A program made the position numbers and the translations under genes. Below are positions 49,022-59,660 of a stretch of 64,000 bases of DNA, in pieces. The stretch lies in assembly GCF_965204195.1 (NCBI RefSeq), contig NZ_OZ241975.1, forward strand, positions 1,798,001 to 1,862,000, given 5' to 3'. Position 1 is the first letter of the stretch. Every line of letters begins with the position of its first letter. This stretch comes from Poriferisodalis sp965204195. Lineage in GTDB: Bacteria > Actinomycetota > Acidimicrobiia > Acidimicrobiales > Poriferisodalaceae. The notes beneath the pieces were generated by a model that had not been told where the DNA came from, did no database searches, and saw only the letters and a program-made list of their open reading frames with translations.

Positions 49022-50984
49022 GCTGCCGCGGCACCCGCCGACCGTGCCTGCTTTGCCGGACCGGCAGAGCCCGCCGCGGGCGGCACCGCGCCAGTTCGGA
49101 GGTCTCAGCGCCGTTGCCGACCGGTGGCTGGTGGCAGGCGCCATCGCCACCGCGGCCGGCGCGCTGTGGGCGCCGCCGGTATCGCTGTGGAGGGGGTCGT
49201 GGTGGTGGGGCGCCGCACTGGGCATCGGACTCGGTGCGTTGGGCGTTGCGACCCGCGCGCGGGTGCTCATCCCGGCCGGCCTGCTGGTGCTCGCGGCGGT
49301 TGCCATGGGAGCGCAGGTCGCCCAGTTGAGCGCCGTGACGGGAGGCGAGTTCGACGGCGAGGTGCACCTAGTCGGCGATCCCCGATGGCGCTCTGGTGCC
49401 CTGGTCGTGCCGTTCAGCGCGACGATCGACGGTGCCCAGCACCGGTGGGAGGGCTGGGTACGGGGCCCGGCTGCATGGCGGCTGGAAGACGCGGCGATGG
49501 GGGAGCGCTGGCTCCTGAGCGTGAGCGCAGAACCCGCCGAGCCTGCCGACCGTCCCTTCCTGTGGCCCCGGCATCTCGCAGGGACTGCCCAGATCCGCAC
49601 AGCGCACCGTCTCGACAGCGGCAGCGCGCCGTTCCGCATAGCAAACTCGCTGCGCGGGCTCGTGGAAGCGTCGGGCGGATCGCTGTCGCCGCGGGATGCA
49701 GCGCTGCTCGCCGGGTTCGTGTACGGCGACGATCGGGGGCAGCTGCCCGAGGTCGTGCACGACTTCAGGGCGACATCGCTCACCCACCTGCTCGCCGTGT
49801 CGGGATCGAACGTGGCATTTGTGCTGCTGCTGTTCGCCCCGCTGCTTGCCGGGCTTCGACCGCGGGTCCGGCTGGTCGCCGTGGCAGCCCTGCTCGTCCA
49901 GTTCGCCGTGCTGACCAGGGGTGAGCCCTCGGTGCTGCGTGCCTGCGTGCTCGCAACTCTCGCTGTCGGAGCGCACGCCGTCGGCAGGCGGGCATCGGCG
50001 ACGAGGCTGCTGGCGCTGGCGGTCATCGTGCTGCTGCTCGTCGACCCGTTGCTTGTCCGTTCGGTCGGCTTCCAGCTGTCGGTTGCCGCGACTACCGCCA
50101 TCGTGATCGGGGCTCGCCGCGTTGCTCGCCTGCTGTGGGGGCCGGCGTGGCTGCGCCTGGCGCTCGCCGCCACCCTGAGCGCACAAGCGGGGGTGCTGCC
50201 GGTGCAGCTCGCCGTCTTCGGCTCGCTGCCGCTCGTGAGCATTCCCGCCAATGTCCTGGCGGGACCCGTCGCAGGCCCAGCCATGGTTTGGGGCCTCGTC
50301 GGCGGACTCACGGGCGGCCTCGCCGGCGATGCGGTCGCATCGGTACTGCACCTGCCGACCAAGCTGATGATGGGGTGGGTCGCGGGGGTGGCGCGTTGGG
50401 GCGCATCCCTGGGCTGGCCGCAGATCGAGGCTGCCGAATTGGCCGCCGCGGCCGCAGTGGTGGGATGCTGCGCTGGGCTGTTCGCTTTGGCGCCGCACGT
50501 GTTCGGGAACCTGGCCGGCGCCCTGCGCAGCCTGGCGGTCGTCGCTGCCGGCGCCGGAGTCTGGGCGGCGGCCGGCACGCACCGACCTGCGCCTCCGGTG
50601 GGGCCGCATCTTGCCGTCCAGCACGCAGAGTCTGTGCCGGCCGGTCTTGCCACGACCGGCTCCGCTGTCGCTGATCCCGTGGTCGTGGTGGTGGATCGCC
50701 CCGATCCCTCACGTGCCCTCGGCCAGCTCGCCGTCGCGGGGATCGATCGCATTGACGTGCTTGTGGCGCGCTCGGCGAGCCGCGCGGGCCGTGAGGCCGT
50801 ACGTGCCCTGCATGCCCGTTACGACATCGGGCAGGTCCTCGCGCCAGCGGGTTTCGGCGGCCGGGTGCCGCATGAGGTGGTGACTGAGCCCGTCGTCGTG
50901 GCAGGGCTCACGGTTGAGCCTGATGCAGAGCGCCTGCACGTCTCAGCAGAACTAGCGTCGGCCGAGTGGCGGCAAGCACCGTGA
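49008..50984 (+). CDS. comEC: ComEC/Rec2-type DNA-uptake channel without a metallo-beta-lactamase domain
   Basis: 658 residues from ATG 49008. DUF4131-like start, then the Competence domain with many helices (DFRATSLTHLLAVSGSNVAF, GFQLSVAATTAIVIGARRVA, TLSAQAGVLPVQLAVFGSLP, VSIPANVLAGPVAGPAMVWG). The C-terminal region after the last helix is only about 120 residues and lacks the H-x-H-x-D-H metal sites of the beta-lactamase-like domain in longer ComEC proteins. It forms the channel that imports single-stranded DNA. It is translationally coupled to comEA. Confidence 0.9.
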   Translation: MRPSELPRHPPTVPALPDRQSPPRAAPRQFGGLSAVADRWLVAGAIATAAGALWAPPVSLWRGSWWWGAALGIGLGALGVATRARVLIPAGLLVLAAVAMGAQVAQLSAVTGGEFDGEVHLVGDPRWRSGALVVPFSATIDGAQHRWEGWVRGPAAWRLEDAAMGERWLLSVSAEPAEPADRPFLWPRHLAGTAQIRTAHRLDSGSAPFRIANSLRGLVEASGGSLSPRDAALLAGFVYGDDRGQLPEVVHDFRATSLTHLLAVSGSNVAFVLLLFAPLLAGLRPRVRLVAVAALLVQFAVLTRGEPSVLRACVLATLAVGAHAVGRRASATRLLALAVIVLLLVDPLLVRSVGFQLSVAATTAIVIGARRVARLLWGPAWLRLALAATLSAQAGVLPVQLAVFGSLPLVSIPANVLAGPVAGPAMVWGLVGGLTGGLAGDAVASVLHLPTKLMMGWVAGVARWGASLGWPQIEAAELAAAAAVVGCCAGLFALAPHVFGNLAGALRSLAVVAAGAGVWAAAGTHRPAPPVGPHLAVQHAESVPAGLATTGSAVADPVVVVVDRPDPSRALGQLAVAGIDRIDVLVARSASRAGREAVRALHARYDIGQVLAPAGFGGRVPHEVVTEPVVVAGLTVEPDAERLHVSAELASAEWRQAP

Positions 50985-51030
50985 ACTCGGACCTCTGCGC
51001 GCGAGCCGCCGCCCCGGGACCGCGGCGCTG

Positions 51031-52002
51031 ATGCCCGGAGGCACCGTACGGCTGATCAGCGGCGCCGACGAGATCCTCACGGCCGAAGCGGTGCTGGCTG
51101 CTGTGGCCGAACTTGTCGGCGATGCCGACCGGGCAGAAGTGCTCGACGAGTTCTCGGGCGACGAGTACGTGCTGGCCGATGTCGTCATCCCGGCTTCGAC
51201 GCCGCCGATGCTGGCAACCCATCGGGTGGTGGTGGCCCGCGGGCTGAGCCGCTTCGGCGCGGCGGATCTTGCCCCACTGATCGCGTGGCTGGACGATCCC
51301 TGCCCCACCACCGATCTGGTGCTCGAGTGGGATTCCGGTCGCGTGCCGCGCCCGCTGGCCGAGGCCGTGGAGGCCAGCGGGGGACACCGGGTCGCCTCAG
51401 ACGTGCCAGGCGGGGCGCGCAATCGCCGGACCTGGCTGGAGGAGCGTCTCGCCGAGGCACCGGTCCAGCTTGATGCGCGAGCCCGCGCCAGCGTCGGCGA
51501 TCACTTCGGCAACGAGCTCAGCCGCCTCGGTGCCGTGCTCGACACGCTGGCGGCGGTTTTCGGCGACGGGGCACGGTTGAGCTTCGACGACGTGCAGCCC
51601 TACTTGGGCGCCGAGGGCGATGTGCCGCCGTGGGAGCTGACTGACGCCATCGACAATGGGAACGTCGGTGCGGCCCTCGCGGTGCTGCAGCGCATGTGGG
51701 GCGCGGGACGGCATCCCCTGGCCGTCACGGCCACCGTGGCCAATCACATCACCCGGATGGCCCGCCTCGATGGTGCCGATGCCACGAACGAGAAAGAAGC
51801 TGCAGCGCTGCTGGGTCTGCGCGGCTCGACATTTCCGGCCCGCAAGGCGCTTGATGCATGCCGGCGGCGTGGCAGTGAGGGCATAGCGCGATCTGTCGAG
51901 TTGCTCGCAGCGGCCGACATGGACATGCGCGGACGGTCCGGACTCGACGCTCGCTGCGTTGCCGAGATCCTTTGCGCGCGCCTCGCCGCCGGCGCCCACT
52001 GA
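51031..52002 (+). CDS. holA: DNA polymerase III delta subunit
   Basis: 323 residues, the expected size of HolA. The N-terminal AAA-like domain is degenerate (RLISGADEILTAEAVLAA), the middle has WLEERLAEAPVQLDARARAS, and the C-terminal domain shows VGAALAVLQRMWGAGRHPLA. The delta subunit opens the sliding clamp in the clamp loader. The position after comEC and before the convergent rpsT is the standard actinobacterial order. ATG 51031. Confidence 0.9.
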   Translation: MPGGTVRLISGADEILTAEAVLAAVAELVGDADRAEVLDEFSGDEYVLADVVIPASTPPMLATHRVVVARGLSRFGAADLAPLIAWLDDPCPTTDLVLEWDSGRVPRPLAEAVEASGGHRVASDVPGGARNRRTWLEERLAEAPVQLDARARASVGDHFGNELSRLGAVLDTLAAVFGDGARLSFDDVQPYLGAEGDVPPWELTDAIDNGNVGAALAVLQRMWGAGRHPLAVTATVANHITRMARLDGADATNEKEAAALLGLRGSTFPARKALDACRRRGSEGIARSVELLAAADMDMRGRSGLDARCVAEILCARLAAGAH

Positions 52003-52010
52003 CGGGGGCG

Positions 52011-52274
52011 CTACGCCCCGTTGCGGGATGCTGTGCGAGTGATGAGGCGCGACTTGCGCCGGCCCGCCTCGTTCCGGTGGATGACACCCTTGGCGGCGGC
52101 CTTGTCGAGCCGCTTCTGAGCCAGACGGATGAGCTCGTCGGTGGGTTCGCCCGCCTCGGCGGCTGCCATCACCGCCTTCTCGCGCGTCCGCAGTTCTGAG
52201 CGCACGGCACGATTGCGCACCCGTCGCGCCTCGTTCTGACGATTGCGCTTGATCTGGCTCTTGATGTTGGCCAC
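52011..52274 (-). CDS. rpsT: 30S ribosomal protein S20
   Basis: 87 residues from GTG 52274. The N-terminus ANIKSQIKRNRQNEARRVRN and the C-terminal segment DKAAAKGVIHRNEAGRRKSR are diagnostic of S20, which binds 16S rRNA early in 30S assembly. Usual length. It diverges from lepA with 54 bp between starts, so the promoters are back-to-back. Convergent with holA. Confidence 0.97.
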   Translation of the reverse strand: MANIKSQIKRNRQNEARRVRNRAVRSELRTREKAVMAAAEAGEPTDELIRLAQKRLDKAAAKGVIHRNEAGRRKSRLITRTASRNGA

Positions 52275-52328
52275 GAAGGCATGCTCTCCGTCTCGAAACC
52301 GGCCCCGCAGGGTACCGTGCGGCCTGCG

Positions 52329-54143
<1,815 letters not shown>

Positions 54144-54217
54144 TCGCGCCCGCCCGAAGCTGGCCTGAAGGGGGTCGGTAGCATCGGGTTATTGCGGGTA
54201 CGGCCTGCGGAGGAGTG

Positions 54218-55300
54218 ATGGACGAGCGCAGAGCCACGGTGCTGCAGGCGGTAGTCGAGAACTTCATCGAGAGCGCGCAGCCGGTCGGATCGGCAGCGGT
54301 GCTCGAGATGACCCGCCTCGATGTGTCGCCGGCAACCGTTCGCAATGATCTCGCAGCGCTTGAGGCCGGCGGCTACTTGATGCAGCCCCACACCAGCGCC
54401 GGTCGGGTGCCGACCGAGGCGGGCTACCGGTACTTCGTGGACGGCCTCGGACCGGGCTCTTTGGACAACACGGAAGTCCGGCAGGTGCGATCGTTCTTCG
54501 CGCATGCCCAGGGGCAGATCGAGGAGCTGCTCGCCGACACCAGCCGGCTGCTGTCGGACCTGACCGAGTATGCGGCGATGGTGGTCGCCCCCCGGCACGA
54601 TCGAGACAGCATCCGGTCGGCCCAGCTGGTGGACCTCGGCGGCGGCCGGCTGCTCGTGGTGCTGGTGATGTCGTCGGGCGTCGTGGAGCGCACTTACGTC
54701 GACGTGTACAACAACCGGGAACTGGCCGACGCGGCACAAGGGCCCGCAGCCGGGGCCGCCTCAGCGATCCTGGCCGAAGCGCTCGTGGGGCGCACCCGAT
54801 CGCAGCCGCCGACCGTCCCCGAGACCGGCGATGCGGCAACCGATGCGCTGGTGGCCGCGGCGCTGGCTGCGCTGGCCGACGACCAATCGCACCCCGGCGA
54901 GCTCTACGTGGGCGGCACAGCCAGGATCACCGAGCAGTTCGAGGCCGTGTCTTCGCTTCGTTCGGTTCTGTCGGTGCTGGAGGAGCAGCTGATGGTGGTG
55001 ACGCTGCTGCGCAGCCTCGTCGACCGCGGCCTCAGCGTGGCCATCGGTTCCGAGACGGGAATGAAGCCGCTGGCCGACTGCTCGGTGGTGGTCGCGCCCT
55101 ACGAAGTCGACGGCCGCACGGTCGGCAGCGTGGGACTGCTGGGCCCGACCCGGATGGACTATTCGAAGGCGCTGGCGGCGGTGCACACGGTGAGCCGGCG
55201 GCTGTCGGCCTCGCTCGGCGACGGTGACGTCGCGCATACCCTCGGCGACGGCGACGTCGCGCAGGCACCCGTGGGCATCTCGCCATCGGTCCCGCAATAG
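54218..55300 (+). CDS. hrcA: Heat-inducible transcription repressor HrcA
   Basis: 360 residues from ATG 54218 (GGAGGAG just before it; GTG 54215 is the codon before). The N-terminal winged helix is LQAVVENFIESAQPVGSAAV then RLDVSPATVRNDLAALEAGG, and the rest has the HrcA dimerisation/GAF-like domain (GSETGMKPLADCSVVVAPYE). HrcA represses heat-shock genes through CIRCE elements. dnaJ follows by 11 bp. No CIRCE element is recognised here. Confidence 0.95.
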   Translation: MDERRATVLQAVVENFIESAQPVGSAAVLEMTRLDVSPATVRNDLAALEAGGYLMQPHTSAGRVPTEAGYRYFVDGLGPGSLDNTEVRQVRSFFAHAQGQIEELLADTSRLLSDLTEYAAMVVAPRHDRDSIRSAQLVDLGGGRLLVVLVMSSGVVERTYVDVYNNRELADAAQGPAAGAASAILAEALVGRTRSQPPTVPETGDAATDALVAAALAALADDQSHPGELYVGGTARITEQFEAVSSLRSVLSVLEEQLMVVTLLRSLVDRGLSVAIGSETGMKPLADCSVVVAPYEVDGRTVGSVGLLGPTRMDYSKALAAVHTVSRRLSASLGDGDVAHTLGDGDVAQAPVGISPSVPQ

Positions 55301-55311
55301 ACCTGCCACAG

Positions 55312-56517
55312 ATGCCTGCCGACTACTACGAGCTGCTCGAGGTGAGCCGCGATGTCAGCGAGGGCGACCTCAAGCGCGCCTACCGGCAAAAGGCTCGGGA
55401 GCACCACCCCGATGCGAACCCGGGCGACGGCGAGGCCGAGGCCCGCTTCAAGGAGATCAGCGAGGCGTATGCCGTGCTCTCCGACCCTGAGGCGCGGGCC
55501 CGCTACGACCGCTTCGGGCATGAGGGCTTGCGCGGTGGGATGGGCGGCCCGGCATTCGACTTCGATCTCAGTGACATCTTCGAGTCGTTCTTCGGGGGGA
55601 ACCCCTTCGGCGGCGGTCGATCCCGCCGAGCGTCGGGCCCGCCGCGCGGCGACGATCACGAGACGGTGGTCGATCTCGATTTTGCCGAGGCCGTCTTCGG
55701 CGTCGACCGGCCGATCGACGTGCGGACGCTGGTGTCGTGTGACGACTGCGGCGGTTCGGGTGCCGCGGAGGGCACGTCGCCGACGGTGTGCAGCGTCTGC
55801 GGGGGCGCGGGGCAGGTTCGCCAGGTGCGCCAGAGCCTGCTGGGCCAGATGGTCACCACTGCGCCGTGCGGCCAGTGCCGCGGGACCGGCATGGAGATTA
55901 TTGACCCGTGCAGATCCTGCCGGGGAGAAGGCCGCCGGGCCGAGCATGTCTCGCTCGTCGTGCGGGTGCCGCCCGGCGTCGACTCCGGTGCCACGCTTCG
56001 CCTGAGCGGCCGAGGATCGGTGGGACCCCGCGGCGGGCCCGCAGGCGATCTGTACGTGCACCTGCGCGTCGCCGAATCGGATGTATTCGTACGGCAGGGC
56101 GAGAGCCTCGTGGCCGAGCTGCCGGTGACGATGCTGCAAGCTGCCCTCGGAGCGACAGTGACGTTCGAGACGCTGGATGGGCCGCGGGAACTGGCGGTGA
56201 AAGCCGGCACCCAGCCCAACGACACCATCCGTTTGGGCGGGCTGGGCGTGCCGCGCGCCAACGGGCGCGGGCGCGGTGACCTGCATGTTGTGGTCCGTGT
56301 GGATATCCCGAAGAAGCTCTCCAAGTCCGAGGCGGCCAAGCTGAGAGACGTCGCCAGTGAACGTGGCGAACAGGTGGACGGGATCGTTGTTGATCGGCCC
56401 GCGCCGGCCGAGTCGCACGATCGTGAACATGCACGTGGCGAGGCTCGCGCTGAGCGATCCAAGGCTCGGGGCGGCACTGAAGCCCGGCAACGGCGCATGC
56501 GTCGCAGCAAGGGCTGA
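55312..56517 (+). CDS. dnaJ: Chaperone DnaJ
   Basis: 401 residues. The J-domain (1-68) has DYYELLEVSRDVSEGDLKRA and HPD (33-35). A Gly/Phe region follows, then four zinc-binding repeats CDDCGGSG, CSVCGGAG, CGQCRGTG and CRSCRGEG, and the C-terminal substrate-binding domains. DnaJ brings substrates to DnaK and stimulates its ATPase. It lies downstream of hrcA as in many actinobacteria. The last about 40 residues are an Arg/Glu-rich tail. ATG 55312. Confidence 0.96.
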   Translation: MPADYYELLEVSRDVSEGDLKRAYRQKAREHHPDANPGDGEAEARFKEISEAYAVLSDPEARARYDRFGHEGLRGGMGGPAFDFDLSDIFESFFGGNPFGGGRSRRASGPPRGDDHETVVDLDFAEAVFGVDRPIDVRTLVSCDDCGGSGAAEGTSPTVCSVCGGAGQVRQVRQSLLGQMVTTAPCGQCRGTGMEIIDPCRSCRGEGRRAEHVSLVVRVPPGVDSGATLRLSGRGSVGPRGGPAGDLYVHLRVAESDVFVRQGESLVAELPVTMLQAALGATVTFETLDGPRELAVKAGTQPNDTIRLGGLGVPRANGRGRGDLHVVVRVDIPKKLSKSEAAKLRDVASERGEQVDGIVVDRPAPAESHDREHARGEARAERSKARGGTEARQRRMRRSKG

Positions 56518-56518
56518 G

Positions 56519-56809
56519 ATGCTCGCCGACAGTGCTTCTCTCAACGCACTGGTGGGGGAGCGGCTGCGGGCGGTGCGCAAACGGCGGCGCATGACGCTGG
56601 CGCAGGTCGAGGAGGCCTCCGGCGGCGAATTTCGAACGTCGGTGCTGGGGGCCTATGAGCGTGGCGAGCGCGGGTTGGCCGCGCATCGGCTGCTGCGCTT
56701 GGCGGAGCTCTACCGCGTGTCGCCCGCCGAGCTGCTGCCTGACGGCGATCAGAACGGCGACCGGGACCATGTGGTATCGCAGCGCTACCCGCCCGATTCG
56801 GTGTTGTGA
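56519..56809 (+). CDS. XRE-family HTH regulator
   Basis: 96 residues from ATG 56519, one base after the dnaJ stop. LVGERLRAVRKRRRMTLAQV then SVLGAYERGERGLAAHRLLR and LAELYRVSPAELLP form a lambda-repressor-type HTH of the sort seen in BldD-like actinobacterial regulators. It is probably cotranscribed with hrcA-dnaJ and hemW. Its targets are unknown. Confidence 0.8.
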   Translation: MLADSASLNALVGERLRAVRKRRRMTLAQVEEASGGEFRTSVLGAYERGERGLAAHRLLRLAELYRVSPAELLPDGDQNGDRDHVVSQRYPPDSVL

Positions 56810-56815
56810 CTGGCT

Positions 56816-57916
56816 GTGATTGACAACGGCAGCGCCTCGCCCGCATTCGGCGTCTATTGCCATATCCCGTTCTGCACGCACCGCTGCGATTACTGCGCGT
56901 TTGCCACCTGGACCGATCGCAGTCACCTCATCGGCGATTACATGGCGAGCTGCCGCCGGCAGGCCCAGGAGCTGGCGGCCGGCATGCCGCCGGTGACTTC
57001 AGTGTTCTTTGGCGGCGGCACGCCGAACTTGGTGCAGCCTTCGTTGCTCGGTGATGTGCTGGCGGAGCTGCCCCTGGCACAGGGCGCTGAGATCACAGTG
57101 GAGTGCAACCCGGACCTGGTCACGCCCGAACAGATGCAGGCATACCGGGCCTTCGGCGTGAACCGCATCAGCCTCGGCGTGCAGTCTGCAGTTCCCCATG
57201 TGCTTGACGCTCTGGGTCGTCGCCATGACCCGCCGATGGTGGCTGCGGGGGTAGACGCAGTCCGCGAGGCCGGCATCGGACAGCTCAACCTGGACCTGAT
57301 CTACGGCTCGCTGGCCGAATCGCTGCCCGACTGGAAGCGCACGCTGGTCCAGGCGATCGATCTCGAGCCTGACCACCTGAGCGTGTACGGCCTGACGCCA
57401 GAACCTGGAACGCCGCTCGGCGATGACCCGGCACGACATCCAGACGAAGACGAGATGGCCGACAAGTACCTGCTCGCCGACGAGCTGCTCGCCCGGGCGG
57501 GCTACGAGATCTACGAGATCTCCAACTGGGCTCGGCCAGGCGCGCAATGCCGGCACAACCTGCTGTATTGGCGGCAGGGCTCCTACGCGGGTATCGGCTG
57601 TGCTGCGCACAGCCATCGCGACGGCCTCCGCTTCTGGAGCGTCCGCACGCCCGAGCGGTTCATTGCGGCGATCTCGGCCGGCACCTCCCCCATGGCAGGC
57701 AGCGAGGAGCTGGGACCCGACGAGCGCCGCGTCGAGGCTTTGCAGCTTGCGCTGCGCACGTCGGCCGGTGTTCCTGCCGACGCAGTGCCTGGCGACGTGG
57801 AGCACTTGCTGGAACCTGCCGCCGGGGGCCGGCTCAAGCTGACCGCGCGAGGGCGTCTGCTCGCCAATGAGGTAGCCGTGCGGCTCGGCCTTCCCTCCGA
57901 GATACAGCGCGGATAG
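56816..57916 (+). CDS. hemW: HemW-like radical SAM protein (heme chaperone)
   Basis: 366 residues from GTG 56816. YCHIPFCTHRCDYCAFATW holds the radical SAM C-x-x-x-C-x-x-C cluster motif, FFGGGTPNLV the SAM-binding GGGTP, and GVQSAVPHVLDALGRRHDPP the next conserved loop. YGLTPEPGTPL and the C-terminal HTH-like domain also match HemW. It is thought to insert heme into target proteins rather than to oxidise coproporphyrinogen. It ends the heat-shock block. Confidence 0.92.
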   Translation: MIDNGSASPAFGVYCHIPFCTHRCDYCAFATWTDRSHLIGDYMASCRRQAQELAAGMPPVTSVFFGGGTPNLVQPSLLGDVLAELPLAQGAEITVECNPDLVTPEQMQAYRAFGVNRISLGVQSAVPHVLDALGRRHDPPMVAAGVDAVREAGIGQLNLDLIYGSLAESLPDWKRTLVQAIDLEPDHLSVYGLTPEPGTPLGDDPARHPDEDEMADKYLLADELLARAGYEIYEISNWARPGAQCRHNLLYWRQGSYAGIGCAAHSHRDGLRFWSVRTPERFIAAISAGTSPMAGSEELGPDERRVEALQLALRTSAGVPADAVPGDVEHLLEPAAGGRLKLTARGRLLANEVAVRLGLPSEIQRG

Positions 57917-58078
57917 GTGAACCCTCTCGTTGTCGCACCTGTCGCTTCCCGCTCCTGTTCGCTGTCGCTCACGGGCCGCTCGGGCCACGGCTTCGCCTCT
58001 CAGCAGTAGCGGGCCCTGCCTGAGCGTGGCACCGCTGCCGTTATGGCGCATGGCGGGCCAGCGGATGCGTGCGTGCGC

Positions 58079-58522
58079 TCAACCGGACAATCGAACGTGC
58101 CCGATCGCCTCTGCGGCGACGGGCCGGCTGGCTTGCCCACTGACGTTCCCGATCAAGCCGATGACCCGCCGCGCCGAGCCCTTCACCGACACCCGGACGG
58201 CCGCCGGGCCCGCAGCGCTGATTGCCACCGATATGGATCCGGGCTCGAACACCGCCGACAACCGCTCCTGCGCCGTCCGCTGGCTCCACGGCTCCAGCCG
58301 CCCGAGCCGGGAGGGCGAGAGCCGGTAGGACCCGTGATGCCGAAGCGAGGATTCGTCGAGGGCAAGCGAGACGAGGTCGTTCGCGAGCGACGACGCTGCT
58401 GCCTGTGCCTCGCGCTGGGCCAGAAAGGCAGCCGTGCTGTCGACGGCGACGCTCGCCAGCAGCGCCACGATCAGCACGCCGGCAGGCACCAGCAGCAGCG
58501 CCGAGCCCCGTTCACTGCGCAC
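58079..58522 (-). CDS. TadG-like pilus-assembly protein
   Basis: 147 residues from GTG 58522. The start RSERGSALLLVPAGVLIVAL then LASVAVDSTAAFLAQREAQA is a prepilin-like membrane helix with a short N-terminus, as in TadG and related minor pilins. The rest is a small exported domain. It is the last gene of the minus-strand pilus cluster and overlaps the preceding gene by 11 bp; ATG 58576 would overlap it more. Confidence 0.68.
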   Translation of the reverse strand: MRSERGSALLLVPAGVLIVALLASVAVDSTAAFLAQREAQAAASSLANDLVSLALDESSLRHHGSYRLSPSRLGRLEPWSQRTAQERLSAVFEPGSISVAISAAGPAAVRVSVKGSARRVIGLIGNVSGQASRPVAAEAIGHVRLSG

Positions 58523-58976
58523 AGGGTGCCTGCCCGCGGAGACCGTGCCGGAAGGGATCGACGATCTCGCTGGCACGAGCGCTGACCGTCACGGGCGACC
58601 ATCGGCCGCCGAGCAGCGCCAGGCTGGGGACCTCCCGCGTGCCCTCGAACGTCACCCGCTCGCAGCGGCGCAGCCGAGCGGTGCCGACCGGCTGGATCGA
58701 TGCCTCGCCGCTCAACCGGTAGCCCGACATCGCCCGCATGCCGGCGGCAACAGCCGCGTCGGTGGTATCGCCGGAGCGGGGACCACGATGCTCGACGAAC
58801 GTCCGCGCCGCCTCCCGGGCGCCGGCGACTGCAGCGATCTTGGCGTCCAGCACTGCGGCTGCCTGGGCGAACACCAGCGTTCCCCCGATGAACACGAGCA
58901 CGATGAAGGGCAGCACTTCGGCGCCGACGACGCCGGAATCGTCATGCCCGGCGCGTTTCGTGGCGAGGTGCCTCAT
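58512..58976 (-). CDS. TadE-like pseudopilin
   Basis: 154 residues from ATG 58976. GVVGAEVLPFIVLVFIGGTL then FAQAAAVLDAKIAAVAGARE is a TadE-type N-terminal helix (an E five residues into the helix), followed by a soluble domain. TadE-family proteins are minor pilins processed by the TadV-type peptidase. Overlaps with both neighbours by a few bases indicate one operon. Confidence 0.7.
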   Translation of the reverse strand: MRHLATKRAGHDDSGVVGAEVLPFIVLVFIGGTLVFAQAAAVLDAKIAAVAGAREAARTFVEHRGPRSGDTTDAAVAAGMRAMSGYRLSGEASIQPVGTARLRRCERVTFEGTREVPSLALLGGRWSPVTVSARASEIVDPFRHGLRGQAPCAQ

Positions 58977-59389
58977 GGCGAACCGGCGAAGCGAGCGAGC
59001 TCTCGCCGCACCTCGAACCGTCGTTCGATACTTCGCAGGCCGATCAGCGCAGATGCATCGATGAGCACCGTTGGCGGCTTCGCTGTCAACTCCAGCGCGA
59101 CGGTCTCGCCGGTGGTGCTCCAGCGGAGTTTCTCGACGTCCACTGCGGGACCGATGCTCGAGCGCAGCCATCGTTCAGCGTCGGCGATTGCCGCCGGGCT
59201 GCCGCCACCGAACGCCGCGCGGCGCGTTGCGTCGTGGCCGACCGCCGTGAGCACCGAGGTGCTGTAGAAGTACACGGCAGCCTGCACGGCCAGCGTGAGA
59301 AAAGTCAGGTACGCCAAGACCGACCATGGCAAGGCAACCAGGCCGGCGCCGCGGTCATCGCGACGCGAGCCCGCGTGCAGACGGGTCAC
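58973..59389 (-). CDS. TadE-like pseudopilin (second)
   Basis: 138 residues from GTG 59389. GLVALPWSVLAYLTFLTLAV then QAAVYFYSTSVLTAVGHDAT is again an N-terminal membrane helix followed by a soluble part. It overlaps the Flp gene (GTGA) and the next TadE-like gene (ATGA). Probably a minor pilin. Confidence 0.65.
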   Translation of the reverse strand: MTRLHAGSRRDDRGAGLVALPWSVLAYLTFLTLAVQAAVYFYSTSVLTAVGHDATRRAAFGGGSPAAIADAERWLRSSIGPAVDVEKLRWSTTGETVALELTAKPPTVLIDASALIGLRSIERRFEVRRELARFAGSP

Positions 59390-59637
59390 TTGCCGATCTT
59401 CGCGATCTCAGAATTGGTCGTTTCTTCGGCGTTCTCCCAGAGCGTCTTGAAACCGACCCACATGAGGGCGCCGAGCGAGGCGATGATCAACACAGCGATT
59501 GCCGCCGATATCACCCCCTCGCCTCGCTCGTTGTGTCCCGCTCTCTTCCGGACGGTTCCCACAGCGGCGAGCGCGGCGGCACATGTCGTGCAGAGCGCGG
59601 CCGCTATCGGAGCGGTGTACATGAGGCTGTCGTACAT
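59386..59637 (-). CDS. Flp-type pilin
   Basis: 83 residues. After a hydrophobic first segment comes ERGEGVISAAIAVLIIASLG then ALMWVGFKTLWENAEETTNS, the prepilin pattern (G-E/V processing region followed by a hydrophobic helix). It is likely the major subunit of the Tad pilus. The first 30 residues (MYDSLMYTAPIAAALCTTCA) are longer and more hydrophobic than a normal Flp leader, so the true start may be different. Confidence 0.65.
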   Translation of the reverse strand: MYDSLMYTAPIAAALCTTCAAALAAVGTVRKRAGHNERGEGVISAAIAVLIIASLGALMWVGFKTLWENAEETTNSEIAKIGK

Positions 59638-59660
59638 GGGGTTGTCCTTTCATTGCCGGC

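Noticed and set aside
54144..54217. CIRCE operator upstream of hrcA
   Set aside because: No TTAGCACTC-9-GAGTGCTAA-like inverted repeat is present in this gap.
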